This document shows positions 33,067 to 43,086 of a DNA stretch of 64,000 nucleotides, in pieces (the stretch's first letter is position 1; each line of letters opens with the position of its first letter). The translations under genes and the position numbers were made by a program. This DNA is from Streptomyces koelreuteriae (GTDB lineage Bacteria; Actinomycetota; Actinomycetes; Streptomycetales; Streptomycetaceae), in the NCBI RefSeq assembly GCF_018604545.1, contig NZ_CP075896.1:7998001-8062000 (forward strand), read 5' to 3'. The notes beneath the pieces are model-generated. The model saw only the letters and a list, made by a program, of their open reading frames with translations, was not told where the DNA came from and made no database searches.

Positions 33067-34287
33067 TCATTCATCCGCCCCACCTGATGTGTCCAGTACG
33101 TAGGCGTCCTCGTCCTCCGGGAAAAGCTTCGGATCGGTGACCCAGCCCGCCGCGAGCACGAGGTCCGTCGCTCGATCGACGGCGAGGAAGCCGAAGGGGC
33201 GGTCGAAGACGGCGTGGGCCCGGGTCGTCTCGTACTGCGGCTCGGGCCGGTCCTCCCAGCCCAGCCACACTGCCTCCATCAGGGTCACGGCCGCTGCCCG
33301 GAACCCCTCGGCGCTGAAGGTCGCCGTGGCCGACTGCCGGCCGGAGGCCAAGGCGAGCGGTGCGGCACTGATGCCCGGGAAGTGGCCCGGGGAGCCGTCG
33401 GCGGCCGTGGCCAGGCCGAACAACTCGGCTTGGGCCAGCAGGTCATGACCGGCGGTGAGGGTGAACTCGACGGTTCTGAGCGTCAGGGACGGCGGCTCAG
33501 GACGCAGGGTGCTCACGCGCTCCAGCCGCAGCCCGGGCCCTGCCTGACCGTACGGCAGCCGCTCCCCGGGAACGGCCGGCAGGGTCCCTGAGACCACGCC
33601 GACACCCGCGTCGATGACCTCCTGGGGTGCCAACTCCTCGTCGCCCAGCAGGAGAAGGACGTCGATGCCGTTCGTGCCGCGTACGGTGGCCACGGTCACA
33701 GCACCGCATGGCGTCCGCGCGACGGCCACGGCGTCCAGGCCGGCGTGAGTGCGGGTGAGGCCGGCCCGGTCGTGGCCGCGCCACGGCATGAGGTCGCCCT
33801 TGAACGGGACCTCCCATTCGGTCCGCAGGACCAGCGCGGTCGTCAGTACCAGGGACGTGTCCGGCCTCAGGTCCGCAGGTATCCGTTCGATCGCTCCACC
33901 CGTCCGCCGGGCGGCCCACGCGTCCAGGGCCCGCTTGTCGCGCTGCGGATCCCCCGTGAGCACGCCGTGCGCCTCGACGGGCAGCGCTGTCGCCCATTCT
34001 TCGCGCAGTTCCACAGTCCGTGCGGTCCACAGCCCGAGTGCGGACTCCAGCCCGTCGATCCCGGCCAGCAGCGCGAGCAACTCGCGGCCCTCCGCCCCCG
34101 CCCGGTCGGACGGTAGGCCCAGCGCCTCCGCCAGTTCCTCGCGCACCTCCTCTGTCGCCCCGTCCGCGAGGAGGGCGAGCAGCGGCCAGATTCCCGCCGC
34201 CGAGAACACCGTGCCCTCGCGGACTGCCGACGCCCAGCGGGCCGTCAGGCCGTTCACCGTCCGTATCGCCGTGTCCGTCGCCCGCAT
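33067..34287 (-). CDS. Serpin-family protein
   Basis: A 406-residue serpin from ATG 34287 (GGGAGC upstream). The serpin signature near the C-terminus is clear (AHAVFDRPFGFLAVDRATDL, then GWVTDP), as are WAARRTGGAIERIP and the LVLTTALVLRTEWEVPF strand. The hinge/reactive-loop segment reads EGFRAAAVTLMEAVWLG rather than the usual small-residue G-T-E-A-A-A-A-T pattern, and no signal peptide is present. A classical extracellular suicide inhibitor is therefore uncertain; it may be intracellular and non-inhibitory. Its promoter side faces the MFS gene's 3-prime end. Confidence 0.8.
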   Translation of the reverse strand: MRATDTAIRTVNGLTARWASAVREGTVFSAAGIWPLLALLADGATEEVREELAEALGLPSDRAGAEGRELLALLAGIDGLESALGLWTARTVELREEWATALPVEAHGVLTGDPQRDKRALDAWAARRTGGAIERIPADLRPDTSLVLTTALVLRTEWEVPFKGDLMPWRGHDRAGLTRTHAGLDAVAVARTPCGAVTVATVRGTNGIDVLLLLGDEELAPQEVIDAGVGVVSGTLPAVPGERLPYGQAGPGLRLERVSTLRPEPPSLTLRTVEFTLTAGHDLLAQAELFGLATAADGSPGHFPGISAAPLALASGRQSATATFSAEGFRAAAVTLMEAVWLGWEDRPEPQYETTRAHAVFDRPFGFLAVDRATDLVLAAGWVTDPKLFPEDEDAYVLDTSGGADE

Positions 34288-34392
34288 TTCGCTCCCGTTG
34301 CCCGCTGCTCGTGATGCGCCCGGCCGTACCGTACCCGTGTCGATGGGCGGCGTCGGCGCCTTCACCCCTTCCGGGAACGCCCCGCCCCGACC

Positions 34393-35901
34393 TCACATGT
34401 GCACCACCGGCGCCGCGTCGGGGTCGTGGGCAGGCGTGCCGCGCCGGTAGAGGAGGACGCTGATGAGCAGGCCGGCGGCGAAGAAGGCGGCGGACCACCA
34501 GTAGGCGGTGGAGTAGCCCTCCAGGCCTGCCTGGGCGAGGACGGTGAGGTCCTTGGGGTTGCGGCCGGAGAGGTAGTCGGTGACGGCGCTGGTGGAGAGG
34601 GTGTTGAGCAGGGCCGTGCCGAGGGAGCCGCCGACCTGCTGCATGGTGTTGACGGCGGCGGAGGCGACACCGGCGTCCTCGGCCTTCACCCCGGCCGTGG
34701 CCAGACTCATGGCCGGGGCCATCACCAGGCCGAGGCCGAGTCCCGCCACGATCAGCGGGGGCAGGATGTCGGTGGTGTAGCCGCTGTCGAGGCCGAGGCC
34801 GGTCAGCCACGCCATGCCGGCCGCGGCGAGGCCCATGCCCAGCGGGACGATGGCCTTGGGGCCGAAGCGGGGGATCAGCACCGTGGAAGCGAGCGTGGAG
34901 GACAGCATGAGCGCGGCGACCATCGGTAGGAAGGCCAGCCCGGTCTTGATAGGGGTGTAGCCCAGGCTCTGCTGCAGGTAGTAGGTGAGGAAGAGGAAGA
35001 CACCGAACATGCCGGCGCCGGTGATCAGGATGGAGACGAAGGAGGCGCCGCGGTTGCGGTCGAGCAGGACACGCAGGGGCAGCAGGGGGTGGGCGGCGCG
35101 GGTCTGCCACCAGGTGAACGCGGCGAGCAGGACGGCGCCGGCGACCAGGAAGCCCCAGGTCTGCACGGAGCTCCAGTCGTGGCTCTCGGCGTTGGAGAAG
35201 CCGTAGACCAGGCAGAACAGGCCGCCGGAGACGAGGACGGCGCCGGGGATGTCGATGCGGGCGCTCTTGTCGCGGGTGGTGCGCTGGAGCAGGAGGGCGC
35301 CGCCGACGAGGGCGACCGCGGCGAAGACCAGGTTGACGTAGAGGGTCCACCGCCAGTCGAGGTGCTCGGTCAGGAAGCCGCCGAGGAGCAGGCCGATGGC
35401 GCCGCCCGCGCCGGCGATGGCGCCGTACACGCCGAAGGCCTTGGCGCGTTCCTTGGCGTCGGTGAAGGTCGTGGTCAGCAGGGACAGGGCGGCCGGGGCG
35501 AGCAGGGCGCCGAACAGACCCTGCGCGGCCCGCGCGACGATGAGCACCTCGAAGCTGCCCGCGGCGCCTCCCAGCGCGGAGGCCCCGGCGAAGCCGACCA
35601 GCCCGACCAGGAAGGTCATCTTCCGTCCGAACAGGTCGGCTATGCGGCCGCCGAGCAGCAGCAGGCTGCCGAAGGCGAGCGCGTAGGCGGTGACGACCCA
35701 CTGCCGGTCCCCGTCGGAGAAGCCCAGATCCTTCTGGGCCGAGGGAAGCGCGATGTTCACGATCGTGCTGTCCAGCACCACCATGAGCTGGGCCAGTCCG
35801 ATGACGGCGAGGATCCACCAGCGATGCGGCGATGGCGCGCCGGCCGTCGGGAGTGAGGACACGGTGGCCGTGGCGGCCGTGTCGGTGGAGGTCTTGGACA
35901 T
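34393..35901 (-). CDS. DHA2-type MFS drug-efflux transporter (EmrB/QacA family)
   Basis: A 502-residue, 14-helix major facilitator from ATG 35901. Motif C/D-like segments are present: LMVVLDSTIVNIALPSAQKD (helix 1), QWVVTAYALAFGSLLLLGGR, then IADLFGRK (motif A) and GAGGAIGLLLGGFLTEHLDW (motif C region). The family exports hydrophobic or cationic drugs and endogenous antibiotics by proton antiport. It is divergent from a TetR regulator with a strong shared operator/promoter, so substrate-induced expression is the likely control. Confidence 0.9.
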   Translation of the reverse strand: MSKTSTDTAATATVSSLPTAGAPSPHRWWILAVIGLAQLMVVLDSTIVNIALPSAQKDLGFSDGDRQWVVTAYALAFGSLLLLGGRIADLFGRKMTFLVGLVGFAGASALGGAAGSFEVLIVARAAQGLFGALLAPAALSLLTTTFTDAKERAKAFGVYGAIAGAGGAIGLLLGGFLTEHLDWRWTLYVNLVFAAVALVGGALLLQRTTRDKSARIDIPGAVLVSGGLFCLVYGFSNAESHDWSSVQTWGFLVAGAVLLAAFTWWQTRAAHPLLPLRVLLDRNRGASFVSILITGAGMFGVFLFLTYYLQQSLGYTPIKTGLAFLPMVAALMLSSTLASTVLIPRFGPKAIVPLGMGLAAAGMAWLTGLGLDSGYTTDILPPLIVAGLGLGLVMAPAMSLATAGVKAEDAGVASAAVNTMQQVGGSLGTALLNTLSTSAVTDYLSGRNPKDLTVLAQAGLEGYSTAYWWSAAFFAAGLLISVLLYRRGTPAHDPDAAPVVHM

Positions 35902-36035
35902 GACGGAACTCCAGAGGAAGCGGGGCAGGGGATCGGATGTCCGGTGGTGATGCGGTGCGGGACGGCTGCGTCGACGGAGCTCGTCACGTGATCCGGCTGA
36001 GTGGTCTCGCGGACTGCCTGACCCACCGAACTGCC

Positions 36036-36074
36036 TGACACCTGTCAGATTAGTTTGAATCTGACAGGTGTCAA
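36036..36074. promoter_or_regulatory. Double TetR operator overlapping the efflux-pump promoter
   Basis: A perfect inverted repeat with 16-base arms (36036-36051 and 36058-36073) and a 6-base spacer. Each arm contains the smaller imperfect palindrome TGACA-CC/GG-TGTCA. On the minus strand TTGACA (36074-36069), a 16-base gap and TAATCT (36052-36047) form a near-consensus sigma-70-type promoter for the MFS gene. Both promoter elements are covered by the repeat, so repressor binding would block it. It should also serve autoregulation of the divergent TetR gene. Confidence 0.85.
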
Positions 36075-36144
36075 GTAAGCTGGAGAAGGGTCCCTAGGAT
36101 GGCCCGGAGCACAAGCGGCGCAGGACGCACGTATGGAGGCAGTC

Positions 36145-36804
36145 GTGGGAGCAAGAGCCGAATCCGCTCGACGGCCGGGGCGCCCCGGCGCGGACACTCC
36201 CGCGGTTCCCGCCGAGGAGAGCATCCTGCGGCGCGGGCTGGAGGCCTTCGCCGAGCTGGGCTACGACCACGCCTCAGCGCGAGAGCTGGCCCGCCGCCTG
36301 GGTGTCAGCCACAACTTCATCAACGACCGGTACGGCTCCAAGGCGGCCTTCTGGCGCGCGGTGGTGGACCACGCCCTCGGAGCGCAGCTGGCGCGTCTGC
36401 CGCAGGTGGATGACACGCTCGACGACGCCGACGCCCTGCGGCGGATCATCACCGGCTTCTATCTGACCGCCGTGGACGAGCCGTTGATCGGGCGGCTCTT
36501 CGTCAACGAGTTCACCCGGGACACCGAGCGGCTGGACTACCTCTACGAGCACTACATCGCGCCGACCCTGCAGCGCATGGAGCCCGGCATCGAGCGGCTC
36601 GTGGCGGCCGGGCGCATGGCGCCCGTCCCGAGGGACGTGCTGTTCTTCGCGGTCATCCCGCCCGTCTCGGGCATGGTGGAGGTCCCGCTGGCCCGCCGCC
36701 TCGGCCGGCCCGACGACGCCTCGCCGGAACAGCTCACGGCCACGGCGGAGACCCTGGCGACGCTGGTGGTCAACGGACTGCTGGCATCGGGATCGGCGAC
36801 GTGA
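36145..36804 (+). CDS. TetR-family transcriptional repressor
   Basis: A 219-residue TetR regulator. GTG 36145 is chosen because GGAGG lies 5 bases upstream; ATG 36133 in the same frame is the longer option. The N-terminal HTH reads SILRRGLEAFAELGYDHASA, then RELARRLGVSHNFINDRYGS, and the ligand-binding C-terminal domain follows (ITGFYLTAVDEPLIGRLFVN). It is divergent from the MFS efflux gene and very probably represses it through the double palindrome between them, releasing DNA on binding a pump substrate. Confidence 0.88.
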   Translation: MGARAESARRPGRPGADTPAVPAEESILRRGLEAFAELGYDHASARELARRLGVSHNFINDRYGSKAAFWRAVVDHALGAQLARLPQVDDTLDDADALRRIITGFYLTAVDEPLIGRLFVNEFTRDTERLDYLYEHYIAPTLQRMEPGIERLVAAGRMAPVPRDVLFFAVIPPVSGMVEVPLARRLGRPDDASPEQLTATAETLATLVVNGLLASGSAT

Positions 36805-36822
36805 CCTGACGCCGACATGCCG

Positions 36823-36855
36823 GGGCGGGAAGCGCCGTACTCGCGCTTCCCGCCC
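36823..36855. terminator. Bidirectional hairpin terminator
   Basis: GGGCGGGAAGCGC (36823-36835) pairs perfectly with GCGCTTCCCGCCC (36843-36855), a 13-bp stem with a 7-base loop. It lies between the convergent TetR gene (stop 36804) and the 3-hydroxyacyl-CoA dehydrogenase gene (stop 36904) and can serve both. Confidence 0.8.
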
Positions 36856-36903
36856 TTCCCTGTGACACCCCGCGGGCCCCTCAGCCCGCGTCGTACCAGG
36901 CCC

Positions 36904-37773
36904 TCAGTCCTGGTCGTAGGTGTGGAACCCCCGCCCGGTCTTCCTGCCGAGCAGTCCCGCCTCCACCATCCGCTGGAGCAGCGGGGGAGGGGCGTAGAGG
37001 GGATCCCTGAATTCGTCGTAGAGCGACTCGGCGATCGACGCGACCGTGTCGAGGCCGATCAGGTCCGCGAGCCTCAGCGGGCCCATCGGGTGGGCGCAGC
37101 CCAGTTCCATGCCGGTGTCGATGTCGGCGGCCGTGGCGAAGCCGGACTCCGCCATGCGGACGGCCGAGAGCAGATACGGGATCAGCAGGGCGTTGACGAC
37201 GAACCCGGCCCTGTCCCGGGAGTGGATGACCGTCTTGCCGAGCGCCCCGGTCGCGAAGTCCTGTACGACGGCCACCGTGCGGGGCGAGGTGTGCAGGGAG
37301 GTCACGACCTCGACCAGCGGCAGCACGGGCACCGGGTTGAAGAAGTGCAGGCCCACGACCCGGTCCGCGCTGCCGGTCGCCATGCCGAGCCGCATGATCG
37401 GGAGGGAGGAGGTGTTGGTGGCCAGCACCGCCTCCGGATCCTCCACGATCTTGTCGAGGGCGCCGAAGATCTCGGTCTTGGCGTCGGGGTTCTCCACGAC
37501 GGCCTCGACGACCAGCTGCCGGTCGGCGAGATCCTCCAGGCTGCCGGTGAACGTCAGACGGGCGAGCGCGTCCCGGGCTGCCGGTTCCTCCAGCTTGCCG
37601 CGCCGGACCGCCCGGTCGAGCGACGCCGTCACCCGTTCCCGGGCGGCGCGGGCCGCCATCGCGTCCACTTCGCAGACCGTGGTGTCGAGGCCGGCCCGGG
37701 CGCACACCTCGGCGATGCCCGCGCCCATCTGTCCGCCGCCGACCACTCCGACACGCCGGATCCCGCCGCTCAC
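36904..37773 (-). CDS. 3-hydroxybutyryl-CoA dehydrogenase
   Basis: A 289-residue 3-hydroxyacyl-CoA dehydrogenase. It has NAD-binding VGVVGGGQMGAGIAEVCARA, the family signature VVGLHFFNPVPVLPLVEVV with the catalytic His-Glu pair, and the C-terminal GCAHPMGPLRLADLIGLDT and GRKTGRGFHTYD. It oxidises (S)-3-hydroxybutyryl-CoA and related thioesters. GTG 37773 overlaps the malate synthase stop (GTGA), so the two are co-translated. Linkage of this enzyme to the glyoxylate bypass supports growth on acetate, fatty acids or short-chain acyl units. Confidence 0.9.
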   Translation of the reverse strand: MSGGIRRVGVVGGGQMGAGIAEVCARAGLDTTVCEVDAMAARAARERVTASLDRAVRRGKLEEPAARDALARLTFTGSLEDLADRQLVVEAVVENPDAKTEIFGALDKIVEDPEAVLATNTSSLPIMRLGMATGSADRVVGLHFFNPVPVLPLVEVVTSLHTSPRTVAVVQDFATGALGKTVIHSRDRAGFVVNALLIPYLLSAVRMAESGFATAADIDTGMELGCAHPMGPLRLADLIGLDTVASIAESLYDEFRDPLYAPPPLLQRMVEAGLLGRKTGRGFHTYDQD

Positions 37774-39368
37774 GCCCCGGCCTCCGTCCGCCGCACCAGG
37801 TGCCGCGCGTACGCGTCCGGGGTGAAGAACAGCGGCAACTCGCCGGTCAGCGCGGTCCGTTCGAAGAGGGCGCGGATGTCGTCCACGGGTGCCCACGGGT
37901 ACTCGGCGCCCAGCGCGTCCACCTCGTCGTCGAGCAGTCGCAGCACCGACTCCCGGTCGATGACGCGGTGCCGCAGCCACTGCCAGATCTGCACCCGGGC
38001 GATCTCGGCGGTCGCCGCGTCCTCCATCAGGCCGTACAGCGCGACGGCACCCTGTCCGCGCAGCCAGGCGGCGAAGTAGCGCAGCGTGACGGCGATGTTG
38101 GTGCGGACGCCCTCGGCGGTCGGCGGTCCGCTGATCCGGCGCACCGACAGCAGGTCCGCCGGAGTGACCTCCACGTCGTCCCGGGTGCGGTCGAGCTGGT
38201 GGGGGCGTTCGCCGAGGACACCGTCGAAGACCTCCCGGCAGACGGGGATCAGCCCGGGGTGGGCGACCCAGGAGCCGTCGAAGCCGTCCTCCGCCTCGCG
38301 TTCCTTGTCGAGGCGGACCTTCGCGAGGGCGGCCTCGTGCGCGGCCGGTTCCTTGCCGGGGATCTGGGCGGACATGCCGCCGATCGCATGGGCGCCACGC
38401 CGGTGGCAGGTGCGCACGAGCAGCTCGGTGTAGGCCCGCATGAAGGGCGCGGTCATGGTGACCTTGGCCCGGTCCGGCAGCAGGAAGTCGGTACGGTGGC
38501 CGAAGGTCTTGATCAGGCTGAACAGGTAGTCCCAGCGGCCCGCGTTCAGCCCCGCGCTGTGCTCGCGCAGTTCGTGGAGGATCTCCTCCATCTCGAAGGC
38601 GGCGGTGATCGTCTCGATGAGAACGGTGGCGCGGACGGTGCCCCGGGGGATGCCGAGCAACTCCTGGGCGGTGACGAAGATGTCGTTCCAGAGGCGGGCC
38701 TCGTAGCGGTTCTCAAGCTTGGGCAGGTAGAAGTACGGGCCGTGGCCGGCGTCGATCTGCCGCTGGGCGCAGTGGAAGAAGTACAGCCCGAAGTCCACGA
38801 GCGCGGCGGGCACCGGCCGGCCGTCGAACTCCAGGTGCTCCTCGTCGAGGTGCCAGCCACGGGGGCGGACGACGATGGTGGCGAGCTGCTCGCGGCCCTT
38901 GAGGCGGTACTCCTTGCCCTCGGGCGTGGTGAAGTCGATCCGGCGCTCGATGGCGTCGAGCAGATTGAGCTGGCCGCCGACGATGTTGTCCCACGTGGGC
39001 GAGGTGGCGTCCTCGAAGTCCGCCAGCCAGACCTTGGCACCCGAGTTCAGGGCATTGACGGTCATACGGCGCTCGGGCGGGCCGGTGATCTCCACCCGCC
39101 GGTCGGTCAGACCGGGCGCGGGCGGTGCGACGCGCCAGGACCGGTCCGCGCGGACGGTGGAGGTGACCAGCGGGAACTCGAGCGGGGAGCCGCTCGCCAG
39201 GCGCAGGGCCTGCCGGCGGCGCTCCTTCAGCAGCGACTGCCGGCGCTCGCCGAAGGCCGCGGCCAGGTGGCCGACGAAGTCGAGGGCGGCGGGCGTGAGG
39301 ATCTCGTCGTGCCGGTCGCCCGGAGCCGCGAGGACGCGGACGTGGTGGGTCAGTGCGCTGGTGGACAT
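37770..39368 (-). CDS. aceB: Malate synthase A
   Basis: A 532-residue malate synthase of the A type. Hallmarks include VWLADFEDATSPTWDNIVGG, the catalytic Arg segment IVVRPRGWHLDEEHLEFDG, LPKLENRYEARLWNDIF, the metal-binding Glu in VLIETITAAFEMEEILHEL, and GFDGSWVAHPGLIPVCREVF. It condenses glyoxylate with acetyl-CoA to malate, the second step of the glyoxylate shunt. The order aceA-aceB-hbd on the minus strand indicates one operon, although a strong hairpin lies between aceA and aceB. The stop overlaps the next start by four bases. Confidence 0.95.
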   Translation of the reverse strand: MSTSALTHHVRVLAAPGDRHDEILTPAALDFVGHLAAAFGERRQSLLKERRRQALRLASGSPLEFPLVTSTVRADRSWRVAPPAPGLTDRRVEITGPPERRMTVNALNSGAKVWLADFEDATSPTWDNIVGGQLNLLDAIERRIDFTTPEGKEYRLKGREQLATIVVRPRGWHLDEEHLEFDGRPVPAALVDFGLYFFHCAQRQIDAGHGPYFYLPKLENRYEARLWNDIFVTAQELLGIPRGTVRATVLIETITAAFEMEEILHELREHSAGLNAGRWDYLFSLIKTFGHRTDFLLPDRAKVTMTAPFMRAYTELLVRTCHRRGAHAIGGMSAQIPGKEPAAHEAALAKVRLDKEREAEDGFDGSWVAHPGLIPVCREVFDGVLGERPHQLDRTRDDVEVTPADLLSVRRISGPPTAEGVRTNIAVTLRYFAAWLRGQGAVALYGLMEDAATAEIARVQIWQWLRHRVIDRESVLRLLDDEVDALGAEYPWAPVDDIRALFERTALTGELPLFFTPDAYARHLVRRTEAGA

Positions 39369-39391
39369 GGGTGCTCCTGAGGGAGGGAGGA

Positions 39392-39431
39392 GAGCGGGGG
39401 CCGTACCGGGACGGTGGTACGACCCCCGCTC
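39392..39431 (-). terminator. Stable hairpin between aceA and aceB
   Basis: GAGCGGGGG-C-CGTACC pairs with GGTACG-A-CCCCCGCTC around GGGACGGT: about 15 bp with a single mismatch. It lies 36 bases past the aceA stop and 23 bases before the aceB start. With no T-run it may act as a partial terminator or mRNA-stability element that sets the isocitrate lyase to malate synthase ratio. Confidence 0.6.
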
Positions 39432-39467
39432 GGCCGGGGCGGACCGGGCGGCGTCCTCGGGGACGGC

Positions 39468-40751
<1,284 letters not shown>

Positions 40752-41128
40752 GACTGTCACCGTCTCCTCGGTATGTAAAGGGGTGCCAATCCCCACCTCG
40801 TCGCTGTGAGGGGTGGCACTGTGTGTCTCTTACTGGAGTGCGGCCCGCCCGCCTGCCGTAGGGCGGAGCTGAGCAATGCTTGCCCGGAAGCGCTGCCTGC
40901 TGCCGGGGTATCCGACGTCAGGGCATGAATCGTGCCCGGTGCAGGGCCTGCGCTGCCGGAGGTCCGGCGGGCCGCACTCAGACTCTCGCAGTGGCACTCA
41001 GTGCCATCAAGGGTGGACGTCTGCCAACTTCTGCGAATCTTCACGGCTGCATTTGCCAAGTTTGCGAAGGGTCGCGGCGGCTCTGCGTCGCGTACGCTGA
41101 CGGACGTCTCAGGGGAGGTTGGAGCAGG
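40752..41128. promoter_or_regulatory. Divergent aceA / RamB-like regulator control region
   Basis: A 377-base spacer with no supported gene. Near the regulator, GCCAACTTCTGCGAA (41023-41037) and GCCAAGTTTGCGAA (41055-41068) form a direct repeat 32 bases apart, about three helical turns, with a TTTGC core like that described for RamB sites. TGGCACTCAGTGCCA (40992-41006) is a perfect palindrome with a central C, and its half-site TGGCACT recurs at 40814-40820 on the aceA side. These are candidate binding sites for autoregulation and aceA control. Confidence 0.55.
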
Positions 41129-42523
41129 GTGAGCAAGATCTACGCGGGCCCGCGGCTGCGGCGGCTGCGCGAGGAGCGCCGGATGAGCCAGGCGGAGCTG
41201 GCCCGTGTGCTGGCGATCTCGCCCAGCTATCTGAACCAGATGGAGCACGACTCCCGGCCGCTCACCGTCCCGGTCCTGCTGAAGCTGACCGAGGCCTTCG
41301 GCGTCGACCCGGGCTTCTTCTCCGAGCGCGACACGAGCCGGCTGATGGCGGATCTGCGCGAGACGCTGTCGGGCGAGATCGCCGAGGCCCGGGTGTCCCC
41401 GAACGACCTCGCCGAACTGGCCTCCCGGATGCCGGAGGTCGCCCAGGTCCTGCTCGACCTCGGCCGCCGCAACCAGCGGTTGTCCGAGCGGCTCGTCGGA
41501 GCCGCCGACGGCCAGGGCGTGGCGTCCTCACCCCACGAGGAGATCCGGGACTTCTTCTACCGCCGCCAGAACTACCTGCACGAGACCGACCTCGCGGCCG
41601 AACAACTCGCCGGGGAGATCAGCATCCGGCCCGGCGAGGTCGTCCGCGCCCTCACCGCCCGACTCGCCGACAGCCACGGCGTCCGCCTCGCCGCCACCAC
41701 CGGCGACCGGCTGCACCACTACGACGAAGCGGCCCGCACCCTCCATCTGTCGGCCCGACTCCGCCCGGGACAGCGGGCGTTCCGGATGGCCATCCAACTC
41801 GCCCTGCTCGAATACGGCGACGAACTCGACCGCCAGGCCGCCGACGACTTCCCCGCCGATTCCCCCACCCACGCCCTGGCCCGGATCGGCATCGCCAACT
41901 ACTTCGCCGCCGCCCTGATCCTCCCGTACACCGCCTTCCACACGGCGGCCGAGGAGTTCCGCTACGACATCGAACGCCTCACCGACCGCTACGGCCTCGG
42001 CTACGAGACGGTCTGCCACCGGCTGAGCACTCTGCAACGCCCCCGGCTGCGCGGTGTGCCCTTCTCGTTCGTCCGCGTCGACCGGGCCGGCAACATGTCC
42101 AAGCGGCAGTCCGCGACCGGGTTCCACTTCTCCCGGGCCGGGGGCACCTGCCCGCTGTGGAACGTCTACGAGGCGTTCGCCGCCCCCGGCCGCATCCACG
42201 TCCAGATCGCCGAAATGCCCGACGGGCAGCGGTACTTGTGGACCGCCCGGGCGGTCACCCGGCACCGCGGCGGCTGGGGCGAACCCGGCAAGACCTTCGC
42301 CATCGGCCTCGGCTGCGAGATCCGCCACGCCCACCGGGTCGTCTATTCCGACGGCCTCGACCTCGCCAACGCCTCGGCCGCCACCCCCATCGGCATGGGC
42401 TGCCGCGTCTGCGAACGCCTCGAATGCCCCCAACGCGCGGTGCCACCCCTCGGCCGCGCACTGCGGATCGACCAGAACAGCAGCACGTTCGTGCCCTATC
42501 CGGTGGCGGACCCGACGAGGTGA
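41129..42523 (+). CDS. RamB/ScfR-like short-chain acyl-CoA-responsive regulator
   Basis: A 464-residue regulator from GTG 41129. The N-terminal XRE-type HTH reads GPRLRRLREERRMSQAELAR, then SYLNQMEHDSRPLTVPVLLK. It is followed by an ImmA/IrrE-like peptidase-fold region (YGDELDRQAADD; ANYFAAALILPYTAFHTAAE) and the C-terminal DUF2083 domain (RLSTLQRPRLRGVPFSFVRV; GMGCRVCERLECPQRAVPPL). In Corynebacterium and Mycobacterium, RamB controls aceA/aceB and acetate metabolism, and ScfR-type proteins sense short acyl groups. Its position divergent from aceA matches that role. The frame is open upstream to 40880, but conservation starts here. Confidence 0.9.
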   Translation: MSKIYAGPRLRRLREERRMSQAELARVLAISPSYLNQMEHDSRPLTVPVLLKLTEAFGVDPGFFSERDTSRLMADLRETLSGEIAEARVSPNDLAELASRMPEVAQVLLDLGRRNQRLSERLVGAADGQGVASSPHEEIRDFFYRRQNYLHETDLAAEQLAGEISIRPGEVVRALTARLADSHGVRLAATTGDRLHHYDEAARTLHLSARLRPGQRAFRMAIQLALLEYGDELDRQAADDFPADSPTHALARIGIANYFAAALILPYTAFHTAAEEFRYDIERLTDRYGLGYETVCHRLSTLQRPRLRGVPFSFVRVDRAGNMSKRQSATGFHFSRAGGTCPLWNVYEAFAAPGRIHVQIAEMPDGQRYLWTARAVTRHRGGWGEPGKTFAIGLGCEIRHAHRVVYSDGLDLANASAATPIGMGCRVCERLECPQRAVPPLGRALRIDQNSSTFVPYPVADPTR

Positions 42524-42552
42524 CGCTCGCCGTCGGTAACGTGACCGCCGTG

Positions 42553-43086
42553 ATGGTGGGCACAGAAGAAACCCGGCTGGTCGTCCTGCGCGGCAACAGC
42601 GCCTCGGGCAAGTCGTCCGTCGCGGCCGCGCTCCGCGAGAGGTTCGGCCGCGGCCTGGCCCTGGTCGGCCAGGACAACCTCCGCCGCATCGTCCTGCGCG
42701 AGCGCGACCGGCCCGGTGCCGCGAACATCGGCCTCATCGACCTGACGGCCCGCTACGCCCTGGACGCCGGATTCCACGTCGTCGTCGAAGGCATCCTCTA
42801 CGCCGACCGCTACGGCTACATGCTGGCCCGGCTGCGCGCCGAGCACCGCGGCCCGACCCACGGCTACTACCTGGACGTACCGTTCGCCGAGACCCTGGCC
42901 CGGCACGCCGGCAAACCGATCGCCGACGAGGTCGGCGAGGCACAGTTGCGCGACTGGCACCGGCCGCTCGATCTGCTGCCCGGCGGGATCGAGAGCGTCA
43001 TCGGCGCCGACAGCGCCCTGCACGAGACCGTCGACCGCATCATGCTCGAGACCGGCCTGGACCGGCTGCCCGCGCTGGATCGCTGA
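42553..43086 (+). CDS. Small P-loop kinase (chloramphenicol-phosphotransferase-like AAA family)
   Basis: A 177-residue P-loop protein from ATG 42553; in-frame GTG 42520 would overlap the regulator stop as GTGA. Walker A is RGNSASGKSSVAAAL, followed by LVGQDNLRRIVLRERDRPG, the Walker-B-like FHVVVEGILYADRYG and a lid region RLRAEHRGPTHGYYLDVPF. The layout is that of small kinases phosphorylating nucleosides, sugars or antibiotics; the substrate is unknown. It follows the RamB-like gene closely and overlaps the convergent LysR gene by 47 bases. Confidence 0.82.
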   Translation: MVGTEETRLVVLRGNSASGKSSVAAALRERFGRGLALVGQDNLRRIVLRERDRPGAANIGLIDLTARYALDAGFHVVVEGILYADRYGYMLARLRAEHRGPTHGYYLDVPFAETLARHAGKPIADEVGEAQLRDWHRPLDLLPGGIESVIGADSALHETVDRIMLETGLDRLPALDR

